DNA of 64,000 nucleotides from Bacilli bacterium (lineage in GTDB: Bacteria > Bacillota_I > Bacilli_A > RFN20 > DUOF01). Location: NCBI GenBank assembly GCA_017517765.1, contig JAFWYE010000006.1, forward strand, positions 682,001 to 746,000. Reading direction: 5' to 3'. Under the pieces are notes generated by a model, which saw only the letters and a list, made by a program, of their open reading frames with translations, was not told where the DNA came from and ran no database searches. Both the position numbers and the translations under genes were made by a program. Shown here piece by piece: positions 26,021 to 35,868 of this stretch (position 1 is its first letter; the number at the start of each line of letters is the position of its first letter).

Positions 26021-27238
26021 GTGAAAACAGCTCTTGTTGCAGTAAGCGGAGGTAGTGATTCGCTTGCTTTATTGGATATTTTAATAAAAAAAGGTGAGTA
26101 TGAATTGGTTGTGGTGCATATAAACTACAACTATAGAGAATCTTCTCTTAGAGATGAAGAAATAGTTAGGGAATATTGTGAAAAAAATAACATTGAGATA
26201 TTTGTTAAATCTGTAAATAGCAAAGAAGAAAAAGAAGGTAATTTTGAAGATTGGGCTAGAGTTTTAAGATATAAATTTTTTAAGGAGATTTATGATTTAA
26301 AGGGGTGTGCATGCCTGTTTGTTGGACATCATAAAGACGACTTTATTGAAACGTATCTTATGCAAAAAGCAAGAAATGCGGTTGTGGATTATTATGGTAT
26401 AAACAAAGAAGTTGAAATTCAGGGAATGAAGGTGGTTAGACCACTTCTTGAGTATTCAAAAAAAGATCTTGAAGAGTATTGTAATAAACATGGCATAGTC
26501 TTTGGTGTTGATGAAACAAACTATGATTTAAATTATTCAAGAAATAATTTAAGAGCAAGCATAATAAATTCAATGAGTGAACATGAAAAGGATCTAATGG
26601 TTGAAAAAATCAATAAGTTAAATGATAAAAGAAAAACAGAATTAGACAAAGTAAAAGAGCTTAAAAATGATTGCTTGATAGATAAACAAACAATCGATTT
26701 ATCAATATTTCAAAACTATGATATTAATCATAAAAAAGAAATTTTATATTATTTTATAATGGATAACGTTTACAAAAAAATATCTATAAAAGAAGGAAGA
26801 ATTTTGGATATGCTAAAGAAAATTTCTTCTCCTAAACCAAATATTATTTTAGCTAAATATGATGAATTAATTTTATATAAGGAATATGACAAATTACATA
26901 TTCAAAAGAGTGAAGAAGAATTTTGTTATAGAATCGATAATTTAGATAAAACTAACATAAGTGATAGGTTTATTATTACAAATGAGGGGAAAAAATTAGA
27001 GAAAGTAATAGCAAGAAAAGATGAATTTCCGCTTTATATCAAATCTTATGATGGAAAAAATAAAGAAATTAATAGAATTTTTATTGATAAAAAGGTTCCA
27101 TTTAGGAAAAGAAAAAATTGGCCAGTTATTACTAATAAATTTGGTACAGTATTACTTGTGATTAATATTAAAAAGTTCTATAATATTTTAGGTAATTTCT
27201 CTGATGAAATCATTGAATTTTACATAAAAGAAAAATAA
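26021..27238 (+). CDS. tilS: tRNA(Ile)-lysidine synthase TilS
   Basis: This 405-residue N-type ATP pyrophosphatase has the PP-loop SGGSDS (residues 9-14). The conserved HINYNYRESS, GHHKDDFIETYLM and ETNYDLNYSRNNLR segments follow, and a C-terminal tRNA-binding region completes it. It modifies the CAU anticodon of tRNA-Ile2 so that AUA is read as isoleucine. It starts with GTG after GGTGAGG. hprT, which usually lies between tilS and ftsH, is absent. Confidence 0.94.
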   Translation: MKTALVAVSGGSDSLALLDILIKKGEYELVVVHINYNYRESSLRDEEIVREYCEKNNIEIFVKSVNSKEEKEGNFEDWARVLRYKFFKEIYDLKGCACLFVGHHKDDFIETYLMQKARNAVVDYYGINKEVEIQGMKVVRPLLEYSKKDLEEYCNKHGIVFGVDETNYDLNYSRNNLRASIINSMSEHEKDLMVEKINKLNDKRKTELDKVKELKNDCLIDKQTIDLSIFQNYDINHKKEILYYFIMDNVYKKISIKEGRILDMLKKISSPKPNIILAKYDELILYKEYDKLHIQKSEEEFCYRIDNLDKTNISDRFIITNEGKKLEKVIARKDEFPLYIKSYDGKNKEINRIFIDKKVPFRKRKNWPVITNKFGTVLLVINIKKFYNILGNFSDEIIEFYIKEK

Positions 27239-27250
27239 AGGAGAATGTAT

Positions 27251-29272
27251 ATGGCTGAATTAAAGAAAAAGAAAAGTCCTTATGGGTTATTAGCTATATG
27301 GGGAATAATAATTGCACTTATAATTATGGCAATTATGTTGTTTAACCAAGATGCTACTGTTAAAAAGTATGATGAAAATCAAGTTATTACAGCTTTAGCA
27401 GATCAAGATGCTAGTGCGGCTGAGAAATATTTGAAATTTGAATATATTACAATAACAGAAAAGAATAGAGTTGTAGATATTACTGGTTCATATGTTGATG
27501 CAGAAGGAAAGACAGTAAAGTTTGTTGCTACTATACCAAGTGTTAGTATGGAAAGACTAGTTGAGGCAATTAACAAAAATAATACTTTAACTGCTGAAAA
27601 CACTTTATATGAAGACGCATTTACTACAAATATTTGGGCAGAAATTGCTATTTCTGTATTACCTTTACTTGTTGTTGTCATTGTTTTCTTCTTCTTATTT
27701 AATAGACTATTAAATAGCGGTGGAGGAAAAGGCGGCGCAGGTCCACTTGATGTTGGAAAGAGCAGAGCAAGAAGAGAAGATTCTAGTAAAGTTAGATTTG
27801 ACAATGTTGCTGGATGTGTAGAAGAAAAAGAAGAAATGAAAGAGCTTGTTGAGTATTTAAAGAATCCTCAAAAGTTTGCTAAGATGGGTGCTAGAGTACC
27901 TAAGGGAGTATTACTTACAGGATCTCCAGGTACTGGTAAAACATTACTTGCTAAAGCTATTGCTGGAGAAGCAGGAGTTCCATTCTTCTCAATCTCAGGT
28001 AGTGACTTTGTAGAAATGTATGTTGGTGTTGGTGCTAGTAGAGTTAGAGATATGTTCAGACAAGCTAAATTAAATGCTCCTTGTATTATATTTATAGATG
28101 AAATTGATGCTGTAGGTAGACAAAGAGGTGCTGGTTTAGGTGGTGGACATGATGAAAGAGAACAAACACTTAACCAATTGCTTGTTGAAATGGATGGATT
28201 TAATGAAAATAGTGGAATAATTATTATCGCTGCTACAAATAGAAGTGACGTATTGGACCCAGCTTTATTAAGACCAGGAAGATTTGATAGACAAATTATT
28301 GTTAACTTACCTGATAAAAAAGGAAGAGAAGAAATTTTAAGAGTACATGCTAGAAATAAATTCTTTGAAGATGATGTTAACTTTGCCAACATCGCAAAGA
28401 GAACGCCAGGATTTAGCGGTGCTGAACTAGAAAATACTTTAAATGAGGCTGCAATTTTAGCAGTTAGAGCAAATAAAGATAAGATTAGTATGGCTGATAT
28501 TGATGAGGCTATTGATAGAGTAATGGGTGGTCCTGCTAAGAAGAGTAGAATCATTACTGAAAAGGAAAGAAGATGTGTTGCTTATCACGAAGCAGGACAT
28601 GCTACTATTGGATTAAAAGTTAGAAATGCAAGTATTGTTCAAAAAGTTACAATTATCCCTAGAGGAGATGCTGGTGGTTATGTATTAATGACTCCTGAAC
28701 AAGATACAACTTTACAAACTGAAAGCGAATTAAAAGCACAAATTATTAGTTTCTTAGGTGGTAGAGTAAGCGAAGAAATTTTCTTTGGAGATGTTTCAAC
28801 TGGCGCAAGTAATGATATTGAAAGAGCAACTCGTATTGCAAGAAGCATGGTTACTGAGTTAGGTATGTCATCTTTAGGACCAATTCAATATGAGCAAGCT
28901 GGAGGAAATGTATTCTTAGGAAGAGATTATACTAACTCTAGAAAGATGTTCTCTAGCCAAGTTGGATTTGAAATTGATACTGCTGTTAGAAAGATTATTA
29001 ATGAATGTCATGAAGTTTGTGAAAAAACATTAAGAGAAAATAAAGATTTAGTAATAAAGATTGCGGAAGCTTTACTTGAAAGAGAAACTTTAACTAGTGA
29101 AGAAATTTATGAAATCGCTGGTATGGAACAACCTGTATATGACGACAAAGGTCATAGAGTTGAAAAAACTGAAGATGCTAAAGAAGTAAAGGAAGAAGTA
29201 AAAGAAAAAGCAGTAAAGAAGACTACTAAAAAAGCAAAAGTAGAAGAGAAAAAAGAAGAGAGTAACGAGTAG
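27251..29272 (+). CDS. ftsH: ATP-dependent zinc metalloprotease FtsH
   Basis: The 673-residue protein has two membrane helices flanking an extracytoplasmic domain (about 10-140). An AAA+ module follows with Walker A GSPGTGKT (224-231), [12 protein letters not shown] and the SRH region. A zinc protease has HEAGH (446-450). The tail is Lys/Glu-rich. It degrades membrane and short-lived cytosolic proteins. ATG 27251 is chosen over 27245 because AAAGGAG ends only one base before the latter. Confidence 0.97.
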   Translation: MAELKKKKSPYGLLAIWGIIIALIIMAIMLFNQDATVKKYDENQVITALADQDASAAEKYLKFEYITITEKNRVVDITGSYVDAEGKTVKFVATIPSVSMERLVEAINKNNTLTAENTLYEDAFTTNIWAEIAISVLPLLVVVIVFFFLFNRLLNSGGGKGGAGPLDVGKSRARREDSSKVRFDNVAGCVEEKEEMKELVEYLKNPQKFAKMGARVPKGVLLTGSPGTGKTLLAKAIAGEAGVPFFSISGSDFVEMYVGVGASRVRDMFRQAKLNAPCIIFIDEIDAVGRQRGAGLGGGHDEREQTLNQLLVEMDGFNENSGIIIIAATNRSDVLDPALLRPGRFDRQIIVNLPDKKGREEILRVHARNKFFEDDVNFANIAKRTPGFSGAELENTLNEAAILAVRANKDKISMADIDEAIDRVMGGPAKKSRIITEKERRCVAYHEAGHATIGLKVRNASIVQKVTIIPRGDAGGYVLMTPEQDTTLQTESELKAQIISFLGGRVSEEIFFGDVSTGASNDIERATRIARSMVTELGMSSLGPIQYEQAGGNVFLGRDYTNSRKMFSSQVGFEIDTAVRKIINECHEVCEKTLRENKDLVIKIAEALLERETLTSEEIYEIAGMEQPVYDDKGHRVEKTEDAKEVKEEVKEKAVKKTTKKAKVEEKKEESNE

Positions 29273-29290
29273 TTACTCCTTTCTTTTATT
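29257..29290 (+). terminator. Terminator-like hairpin between ftsH and hslO
   Basis: GAGTAAC (29260-29266) and GTTACTC (29272-29278) form a perfect stem around the ftsH stop codon. The following tract (CTTTCTTTT) is imperfect, so partial termination is likely. Confidence 0.5.
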
Positions 29291-29302
29291 TGGAGGATTA
29301 TA

Positions 29303-30139
29303 ATGGATTATATATTTAGAGGATTAGGAAGAAATCAAAAAGTAAGAATATTTGGAATTGATGCGGGTGAGAGTATAAGCTCAATTTGTAAAAAACATGA
29401 AACTTTACCACTTACTACAATTGCATTTGCTAGGTTTTTGCTTGCTGGAGCAATTATAGGATCATTAGAGAAAAATGGTGTAGGTGTTACACTTCAAATT
29501 AATAGTGACGGACCAATAAAAAGTTTATTTATGCAAGCGACTAGTGATGGTTTTGTGAGGGGTTATGTTTCAAATCCACATGCTGATTTAGAGTTAAAAG
29601 ATGGCGAATATAAAATAGAAAATGTTGTTGGTCAAAATGGTATTTTATCTGTAACAAAAGTTAATAATGAAGGAATGGACTTTACAAGTGATGTAATCCT
29701 TGCTAAATCTGATATTTCTCAAGATATCGCATATTACTTTTTTACAAGTGAACAAATACCTACAATTATAGATTTACAAGTGCATTTAGATGATAATGGA
29801 AATGTAAGCAGCGCAAAAGGCTATTTGATTCAACTTATTACTGGATATGATGAAGAAGACGTTACTTTTTTAGAAAATTTAAAGTTAGAAAATATTACTG
29901 ATTTAGAAGGTAATATAAAGGCAATGTTTGAAGATTTTGTTAAGTTGGAAGAACTAGAAATAAAAGAATTCTGCGATTGTTCAAGAAATAGGTTTGAAGA
30001 AGGATTGTCAACTTTAGGTGATGCTGATTTAAAAGAATTAGCTAATGAAGAAAGTATTGAAGTTGTTTGTGAGTTTTGTAAAAATAAATACACTTTCACA
30101 AGTGATGATTTGAATAATATTATAGAGAATAGAAAATAA
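29303..30139 (+). CDS. hslO: Redox-regulated chaperone Hsp33
   Basis: This 278-residue protein has the Hsp33 fold and the four zinc-binding cysteines in the family pattern: CDC in EFCDCSRNRFEEG and CEFC near the C-terminus. Oxidation releases zinc and activates holdase activity. It lies 30 nt after ftsH with a GGAGG ribosome site, the same order as in Bacillus. A strong terminator follows. Confidence 0.95.
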   Translation: MDYIFRGLGRNQKVRIFGIDAGESISSICKKHETLPLTTIAFARFLLAGAIIGSLEKNGVGVTLQINSDGPIKSLFMQATSDGFVRGYVSNPHADLELKDGEYKIENVVGQNGILSVTKVNNEGMDFTSDVILAKSDISQDIAYYFFTSEQIPTIIDLQVHLDDNGNVSSAKGYLIQLITGYDEEDVTFLENLKLENITDLEGNIKAMFEDFVKLEELEIKEFCDCSRNRFEEGLSTLGDADLKELANEESIEVVCEFCKNKYTFTSDDLNNIIENRK

Positions 30140-30166
30140 AAGTCGCTCAATGAGCGATTTTTTTGT
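30140..30166 (+). terminator. Intrinsic terminator after hslO
   Basis: TCGCTC (30143-30148), AAT loop, GAGCGA (30152-30157), then TTTTTTT. Confidence 0.9.
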
Positions 30167-30201
30167 TTGTTATGTCATAATGGTATCAGGAGAGATATTA
30201 A

Positions 30202-31161
30202 ATGATTAAAAAGAATATTTTGAGTATTTTGGTTACAATATGTTTGGTTACGTGTTTTTCTATGTATTATGTACATGTTAATATTTCTATAAGTAACTCT
30301 AAAACCTTAAACTCTAATTTAATAATTGATAAAGAAAATAGCACCCTTAATTCTAATAGTGATGAAATTAAAATTCTACAACTTACAGATTTACAGTTTT
30401 CTAGTTTGCCTGGTGCGGCATTGGCATTAAGTAGCGCTAAAAGAATTATCACAAAAGCAAACCCTGATTTAATTGTTTTAACAGGGGATAATGTTTTTAA
30501 CTATAGTGGTAAAAAGCATCTTAAAATTTTAATAGAATTTATGGATTCATTTGCTATACCTTGGGCTGTTGTTTATGGGAATCACGATTATGGTTCTTTT
30601 GTGAGTATTGAAGATCAAAATAAGTTATATGAAAATAGCGAATATTGTATTTTTAAAAAAGGATCATTAAAGAATTCAAGTGGTAATTATCACTACAATA
30701 TCAAAAGAAACGATGAAGTAATGGCCTCGTTAATATTTATGAATAGCGGGAAAAATGGATTTAATGAGGCACATGTTAAATGGTATGAAGATGTAGTAGC
30801 ATCTATAAATAATGTGGCTAGTTTACTTTTCTTCCACATTCCTCTAGAAGAAACTAAAATTGCCTATGACAAATATTTAAGCGATAATAAAGATATAGAT
30901 GGGCTAAATTTGGAAGGAATTCATCACCAAAAAACAAACGTAGGATTATTTGAAAAAGTAAAAGAGTTAGGTAGCACTAAGGTTATTGCCTATGGTCATG
31001 ACCACCTTAATAATTTGATTTTAGATTATGAAGGTGTTAGCTTGTGTTATGGATTAAAAACGGGAAAAGCATCATATTTTACTAATGAGTTGCAAGGTGG
31101 AAATTTGTACACTGTTAATATTGAAGGAAAGATTGATATTGAAAGAATATATGAAAAATAA
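30202..31161 (+). CDS. Membrane-anchored calcineurin-like metallophosphoesterase
   Basis: The 319-residue protein has an N-terminal hydrophobic anchor or signal (about 5-28) and a metallophosphoesterase domain. Ordered motifs are LQLTDLQF, LTGDNVF, YGNHDYG, FFHIPLEE and AYGHDHLNN. The first motif has Gln where many relatives have His (D-x-H), a variation seen within the superfamily but worth noting. The active site should face outside the cell. Substrate is unknown. It stands alone between two terminators. Confidence 0.8.
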   Translation: MIKKNILSILVTICLVTCFSMYYVHVNISISNSKTLNSNLIIDKENSTLNSNSDEIKILQLTDLQFSSLPGAALALSSAKRIITKANPDLIVLTGDNVFNYSGKKHLKILIEFMDSFAIPWAVVYGNHDYGSFVSIEDQNKLYENSEYCIFKKGSLKNSSGNYHYNIKRNDEVMASLIFMNSGKNGFNEAHVKWYEDVVASINNVASLLFFHIPLEETKIAYDKYLSDNKDIDGLNLEGIHHQKTNVGLFEKVKELGSTKVIAYGHDHLNNLILDYEGVSLCYGLKTGKASYFTNELQGGNLYTVNIEGKIDIERIYEK

Positions 31162-31188
31162 AAAGTTCACTAAGTGAACTTATTTTTC
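31160..31188. terminator. Bidirectional terminator between convergent genes
   Basis: AAGTTCAC (31163-31170), TAA loop, GTGAACTT (31174-31181). An A-rich left flank and T-rich right flank make it usable from both strands. Confidence 0.85.
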
Positions 31189-31995
31189 TATATGAAATAC
31201 CTCAATTCTACTCATTTTATCAGCAAATATTTTTTTAAAGAAGTAAAATATCCTAAAAGGTAATGACAATTCTTTTACATATTTATTTCTTTGGTAAGAC
31301 AAAGTTTGTTTATGTTTTATTTTATTAGACATATTTTCTATTACCTTAGGATCTTTAAATGCAAATGAAAAATAGGCATTAGTCCTTCTTAAAGTTGGAA
31401 CGTATTTAGATACTGTTTTAACTAAAGGGGAAAATGCATCAAAGATAACATCTACGTCTTTAAAATATGTTGGTAATGTTGAAAAAACATTTACATTATC
31501 TTCCTTTGAAAGATACATAAATAATCCTTCAGCAATTATAAGCGTGGGTTTTTTTAAATCCTCGGGATCTATTTTATTAACCCATGAGAAGTTGCAAACG
31601 TTGCTTTCAATCATTTTATAATTTTTAGAGTTTTTATAGAATTTTTTCCTTAATTCAATTGTGCCATATAAATCAAGGTCATACCATTTTATTCTGTCGT
31701 CATTCATTCTAATGTATCTAGAATCAAGGCCACAAGCAACTTGAATTATTGTACAATTCCCATCATGTTTTCTTATAAAGTTAAGAGTATAGTCATCAAT
31801 CAACTTAGCTCTTATTGTTAAAAATATTTGATGAGATTTTGCGGCTTTTAGTTTCTTTTGGCTATAACCAGCTAGTTGAATGATTTCTTCAGCTTTCTCG
31901 TCTTTAATGATTAACCCTTGTCTAGACATGTTGGCTCTAGAGTATAAGGTGATAAGAAGTGTTGATGCAGTCGAAGATAAGTTTATAAATTCCAT
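31180..31995 (-). CDS. Leucine carboxyl methyltransferase (LCM) family protein
   Basis: This is a 271-residue SAM-dependent methyltransferase of the LCM/PPM1 group. Visible features are the N-terminal STAS..L..LYSRANMS segment, the SAM-binding QVACGLDSRYIRM motif, and the acidic YDLDLY that ends the second strand. IAEGLFMYL forms the fourth motif. Bacterial relatives methylate carboxylates in small molecules; the substrate here is unknown. A GGAGG site lies 8 nt upstream of the ATG on the minus strand. It is convergent with the phosphoesterase and divergent from hup. Confidence 0.82.
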   Translation of the reverse strand: MEFINLSSTASTLLITLYSRANMSRQGLIIKDEKAEEIIQLAGYSQKKLKAAKSHQIFLTIRAKLIDDYTLNFIRKHDGNCTIIQVACGLDSRYIRMNDDRIKWYDLDLYGTIELRKKFYKNSKNYKMIESNVCNFSWVNKIDPEDLKKPTLIIAEGLFMYLSKEDNVNVFSTLPTYFKDVDVIFDAFSPLVKTVSKYVPTLRRTNAYFSFAFKDPKVIENMSNKIKHKQTLSYQRNKYVKELSLPFRIFYFFKKIFADKMSRIEVFHIEK

Positions 31996-32017
31996 AAATT
32001 GACCTCCTTACACAAAT

Positions 32018-32023
32018 ATAATA
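32018..32023 (-). promoter_or_regulatory. Candidate -10 box of the methyltransferase gene
   Basis: On the minus strand TATTAT lies 22 nt before the ATG, just upstream of AAGGAGG. It fits the short-leader layout. Confidence 0.35.
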
Positions 32024-32073
32024 CTTAAAAATGCAAAAAAGTGCGATAAATAAAGGAAAAAAAGGCAAAATCT

Positions 32074-32103
32074 TTGACTTGTTTTGTTTTTATAAGATAA
32101 TAT
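32074..32103 (+). promoter_or_regulatory. Promoter of hup
   Basis: TTGACT (32074-32079), one of the best -35 boxes in the window, is followed after 16 nt by GATAAT (32096-32101), or after 18 nt by TAATAT. Confidence 0.65.
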
Positions 32104-32130
32104 GTAATTATCATATAAGGAGGAAAATGT

Positions 32131-32400
32131 ATGAATAAAACTCAATTAATCGAATGCGTTGCAGAAGAAGCTAACGTAACTAAGAAAGTTGCAACTGAAA
32201 CTGTTGAAGCTACTCTTGCAGTAATTACTAAGGCTTTAAAAGAAGGCGACAGTGTTAGAGTAACTGGATTTGGAAACTTCTTAGTAAAAGAAAGAAGAGA
32301 AAAAAGAGGAGTTAATCCTAAGACTGGTGAAGCTATGATTCACCCAGCTAAATCTTATGTTTCTTTCAAACCTAGCAAAAATTTAAAGGTAGAAGACTAA
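32131..32400 (+). CDS. hup: HU-family DNA-binding protein
   Basis: The 89-residue histone-like protein begins MNKTQLIE. The core VRVTGFGNF and the arm sequence ERREKRGVNPKTGEAM with the DNA-intercalating Pro (NP) are present. The dimer bends and compacts DNA. AAGGAGG lies 8 nt before the ATG, behind a strong promoter, consistent with high expression. A perfect GC-rich terminator follows. Confidence 0.97.
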   Translation: MNKTQLIECVAEEANVTKKVATETVEATLAVITKALKEGDSVRVTGFGNFLVKERREKRGVNPKTGEAMIHPAKSYVSFKPSKNLKVED

Positions 32401-32403
32401 TAA

Positions 32404-32434
32404 AAAAAGAAGTGGCCTTGGCCACTTTTTTATT
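32404..32434 (+). terminator. Intrinsic terminator after hup
   Basis: AAGTGGCC (32410-32417), TT, GGCCACTT (32420-32427), then TTTT. It is a perfect 8-bp stem. Confidence 0.92.
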
Positions 32435-32439
32435 GTTCT

Positions 32440-32838
32440 ATGGACTATACTTCTATATTAGTAGCGAGTATATTGTTTTGTTTTTTTGCTAGTAATTATT
32501 CACTAAAATATAAAGAAAATAGGCTTATTATAAAAGAATATATAAATATATCTATGATTATTTCTTTTTTGGGAGAAATATTTATGTTTTATGGTTTTTT
32601 AAATGCTGATCTATTTTATATTTTATTTGGAATAATCATTTTGGGTATTATATTATTTTTCCAACTATATATTAGTATTAAAAAGATTAACTATTTTAAT
32701 AAAAATAAAATGGGGAAATCTAATTATGAGTGTACAATAATTTCTATAAGTAACGTATTTAAAGTTATTAGTGCGCCACTTTATATAATTCAAATAATTA
32801 TAGAAAATTTGTTTGAATTAATGTTATATAATAAATAA
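32440..32838 (+). CDS. Small multi-pass membrane protein of unknown function
   Basis: This 132-residue protein has four hydrophobic stretches (about 4-20, 36-56, 58-80 and 103-125) and a basic middle loop (KKINYFNKNKMGK). No family is recognised. No ribosome site is visible before the ATG at 32440, which lies only 13 nt after the hup terminator stem. It may be translated weakly or start elsewhere. It runs into the metallopeptidase gene, 11 nt downstream. Confidence 0.55.
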   Translation: MDYTSILVASILFCFFASNYSLKYKENRLIIKEYINISMIISFLGEIFMFYGFLNADLFYILFGIIILGIILFFQLYISIKKINYFNKNKMGKSNYECTIISISNVFKVISAPLYIIQIIIENLFELMLYNK

Positions 32839-32849
32839 GGAGGTTTTTT

Positions 32850-33518
32850 ATGGATTACATTTTTTATCTTATTATAGTCACTTTACTTTTAGCATCTGCT
32901 CAACTTGCTATTCATAGTGCATATTCTAAATATTCTAGAATAGAAACCAATTGTCAAAAAACAGGAGTTGAAGTTATAGGAGAGATGCAAATTAAACACA
33001 ATTTGAGTGAAATAAGTGTTTATAAAATACCAGGAGAGTTAACAGACCACTATGATCCGAGAAATAAATCTATTGGATTATCTTCCCTAAATTATAATAC
33101 CTCTACAATAGCGGGTATTGCTGTTGCATCTCATGAAATGGGACATGCGATTCAAGATAAGGAAGGATATTTCTTTTTAAAGCTTAGACATGGTATGGGT
33201 AAGCTTACGATAGTAGCAAGTAACTTATCTTGGATCGTAATATATCTAGGATTTATTATTTGGTATTTACCATTTATTTATGTTGGCATTGCTTTGTTTT
33301 CGATAACTGTATTGTTTGATTTGATTACTTTACCAGTAGAAATAAACGCTTCTAAAAGAGCAGCAGAATATTTGAAACAAACAGGAGATTATAATGAGCA
33401 AGAATTAATTGGGGTAAGAAAAGTTTTAAGAGCTGCAGCTTTCACTTATATTGCTTCAACTTTAGCAGGTGCATTACAACTTCTTAGATTGATTGGTATT
33501 GTAAGAAGAAATGATTAG
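32850..33518 (+). CDS. YugP-like membrane zinc metallopeptidase
   Basis: The 222-residue protein matches the neutral zinc metallopeptidase family of YugP. It has an N-terminal helix, then YDPRNKSIGLS and the zinc motif HEMGHAIQ. Two central helices follow, then LPVEINASKRA, which supplies the third ligand Glu. The C-terminus is LLRLIGIVRR. ATAAGGAGG lies upstream. Its natural substrate is not known. Its last 4 nt overlap the end of the convergent PBP gene, with no terminator visible between. Confidence 0.87.
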   Translation: MDYIFYLIIVTLLLASAQLAIHSAYSKYSRIETNCQKTGVEVIGEMQIKHNLSEISVYKIPGELTDHYDPRNKSIGLSSLNYNTSTIAGIAVASHEMGHAIQDKEGYFFLKLRHGMGKLTIVASNLSWIVIYLGFIIWYLPFIYVGIALFSITVLFDLITLPVEINASKRAAEYLKQTGDYNEQELIGVRKVLRAAAFTYIASTLAGALQLLRLIGIVRRND

Positions 33519-35839
33519 ATAAGTATAAAGTTTTTAGTATATATTGAAGATGTTATATTAGGAACTTTAGAGTATCTTGTATATGCTTTTAGTTTATAAA
33601 TGAATTCGCTTTGATTTTCAATATAAAAATCAGGTGAATCACTTGTGTAAATAGTATCATTTATTTCAATAACAAATTCTATATCACCATATACCTTACT
33701 ATTAGAGTATATGGTGTTTTCTTTTTCTAAATCTAATACGATATAATCATTAAAAATAACATTTAGTTTATCATCATAGGAAATTAGTTCTAAATCGTTT
33801 ATATTTTTTAAAGGTTCGGGATTAATTGTTTCTTTTGGTTCATAACCTTTTTTAAATAATGCCTCAGTTATTAGATAATTTGGGGTGGTGTCATTTGGCA
33901 AGAGATTAGTTCCTTTTACAATATTTACTTTGCTAACTTCATTTGAATATGGTATCTCTCCATATTCGCTTGTAGCCTTACTAATAACGTACTTTAATAT
34001 ATCTTTATGATATGATTTTCTCACATCACTACCTGCATTAAAATAATTTTTTTCCCCGACTTTAACAGAATCAAAACCTGTCCAAATTGCAAAGCTAAAT
34101 TGTTTAGAAAAACCAGCTAACCATAAATCTTTGCTAGCATTACTTGGATAATTATATTTATTTAAAACGCTTTTATCAAAACTAGAGGTACCGCTTTTTA
34201 AATACATGGGAATATTATTTATCTTTAACGACCCAAGACCATAATAATTGTTGTCTACTACAGTTTTTAATATTGATGTTAATATATCTGTGGTGGAAGT
34301 TTCTAGAATTTTTGTTTTGTAATTGTGGTGGGTATATAATGTTTTTCCATTAGAACCATCAATAATACGTTTTATAGTATATGGTTCATTATAATAACCT
34401 TTGTTAGCAATCATTGAATATGCTCCTGCTAAATTGTAGGGAGACACTCCATATTTAAATGCTCCAAGTCCATAAGATTCCACGTATTCTTCTTTTTTTA
34501 CATCTAATAAGTTAATGGATTTTAAATAATTGGTTACATAATTTATTCCTCTTTCTTTTATAACAGAGTTTAAGGTTGATAGGGCGGTAGTGTTTCTAGA
34601 ATAGCCAATCGCATCTTCGATTAAAATTTCTCCTTTATAAGATAAGTCAACATTATTAACACTTTCCCCAGTTGAATAATTATAGGGTTTATCATATAAA
34701 ACTTGTTTACTATTATAATTTAAAACTTCTATTCCTAAAGCATATGAAAGGAGAGGCTTAATTGTAGAGGCTGGTTGATTTAACATGTCATATGAGTGAT
34801 TAAATAATAATTCTCCATTATAATTTCTTCCACCCATACTAGCTACTAAAGCGCCTGTTTTGTTATCTATTAAAGCTAGACCAAATTGTTGATTATTATC
34901 GATAAAATTAAATATTTTTCCTTTTTGGATGTCATCTATTATTGATTGTATTCTGGTATTTAACATGGTTTCTATAATTAATGGTCTAGTGTAATAACTT
35001 TCTCCAAGAATATCTAAAGATTGTTTATATACAATATCTAAATATGCTTGATAATCATAAGTTTTATCTTTTGAAATACTTTCTTTTACAATATCTTTTA
35101 TATTTACTTTTAAAGCGGTGTTAAGTTCATCATGACTTATATACCCATGTCTATACATTAAGTTTAATATTGTATTCATTCTTTTTTTGGCATTATCTGG
35201 GTTTCTTATTGGGTTATAGTAGCTAGGGGCATTAACAATTCCTGCTAAAAGGGCAGCTTCGGGAAGTGTTACATAACTAATGTGTTTATTGAAGAATTTT
35301 AATGAAGCACTATTTACGCCTAGTGTTACACCATCAAACATAATATTGTTGCAATAGGCTTCTAAAATTTGTTCTTTTGTTAATTTGTTTTCTAGGTGTA
35401 AAGAAAGAATGATTTCATTTATTTTTCTATCTAATGTTTTAGAAGAATCAAGAAGTGTATTTTTTATTAATTGTTGAGTTAGGGTGGAAGCGCCTTGAGA
35501 AGAAGAGGAAGTAATATTATTAATAACACTTATTATTATTCTTTGTAAGTCCACACCGGAATGAGAAAAAAATCTAGCGTCTTCCCCGCTTATTAATGCA
35601 TTTATAAAAACGTCTGGTAATTCATTGTAAGTTACACTATTGTCTTTTGTTAAGTTGATTTCAAGTATGGTTTTGCCATCCGAGTCTAAAACTCGGCTAA
35701 TTTTGTTATCGTCAATATTATAAGTTTTATTTGTGTTTGTACTCATATATATGAAAGACAAAAAAAGGATTCCACTTGTTTGAATGAAAAAAATAAAAAT
35801 AAAAAATAATTCCAGTAATTTTTTTATATGTTTATTCAC
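33515..35839 (-). CDS. Class A penicillin-binding protein (PBP1-type)
   Basis: The 774-residue bifunctional enzyme has an N-terminal membrane helix (about 8-32). The GT51 glycosyltransferase has catalytic E86 in GEDARFFSH and the QGASTLTQQ motif. The transpeptidase has S358-T-I-K361, SRN (414-416) and KSGTS (548-552). The C-terminal tail is about 150 residues. It polymerises and cross-links peptidoglycan, which shows the cell has a wall. The start is GTG after GGTGAT. It lies downstream of recU, as ponA does in Bacillus. Confidence 0.93.
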   Translation of the reverse strand: MNKHIKKLLELFFIFIFFIQTSGILFLSFIYMSTNTNKTYNIDDNKISRVLDSDGKTILEINLTKDNSVTYNELPDVFINALISGEDARFFSHSGVDLQRIIISVINNITSSSSQGASTLTQQLIKNTLLDSSKTLDRKINEIILSLHLENKLTKEQILEAYCNNIMFDGVTLGVNSASLKFFNKHISYVTLPEAALLAGIVNAPSYYNPIRNPDNAKKRMNTILNLMYRHGYISHDELNTALKVNIKDIVKESISKDKTYDYQAYLDIVYKQSLDILGESYYTRPLIIETMLNTRIQSIIDDIQKGKIFNFIDNNQQFGLALIDNKTGALVASMGGRNYNGELLFNHSYDMLNQPASTIKPLLSYALGIEVLNYNSKQVLYDKPYNYSTGESVNNVDLSYKGEILIEDAIGYSRNTTALSTLNSVIKERGINYVTNYLKSINLLDVKKEEYVESYGLGAFKYGVSPYNLAGAYSMIANKGYYNEPYTIKRIIDGSNGKTLYTHHNYKTKILETSTTDILTSILKTVVDNNYYGLGSLKINNIPMYLKSGTSSFDKSVLNKYNYPSNASKDLWLAGFSKQFSFAIWTGFDSVKVGEKNYFNAGSDVRKSYHKDILKYVISKATSEYGEIPYSNEVSKVNIVKGTNLLPNDTTPNYLITEALFKKGYEPKETINPEPLKNINDLELISYDDKLNVIFNDYIVLDLEKENTIYSNSKVYGDIEFVIEINDTIYTSDSPDFYIENQSEFIYKLKAYTRYSKVPNITSSIYTKNFILI

Positions 35840-35868
35840 GTTATCACCAGAATTATTTTTTGTTATAT

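Noticed and set aside
27868-28554. A 228-codon open frame antisense to ftsH
   Set aside because: It lies wholly inside a certain gene, has no ribosome site, and its Ser/Leu/Ile-rich composition is what the reverse complement of AT-rich codons gives.
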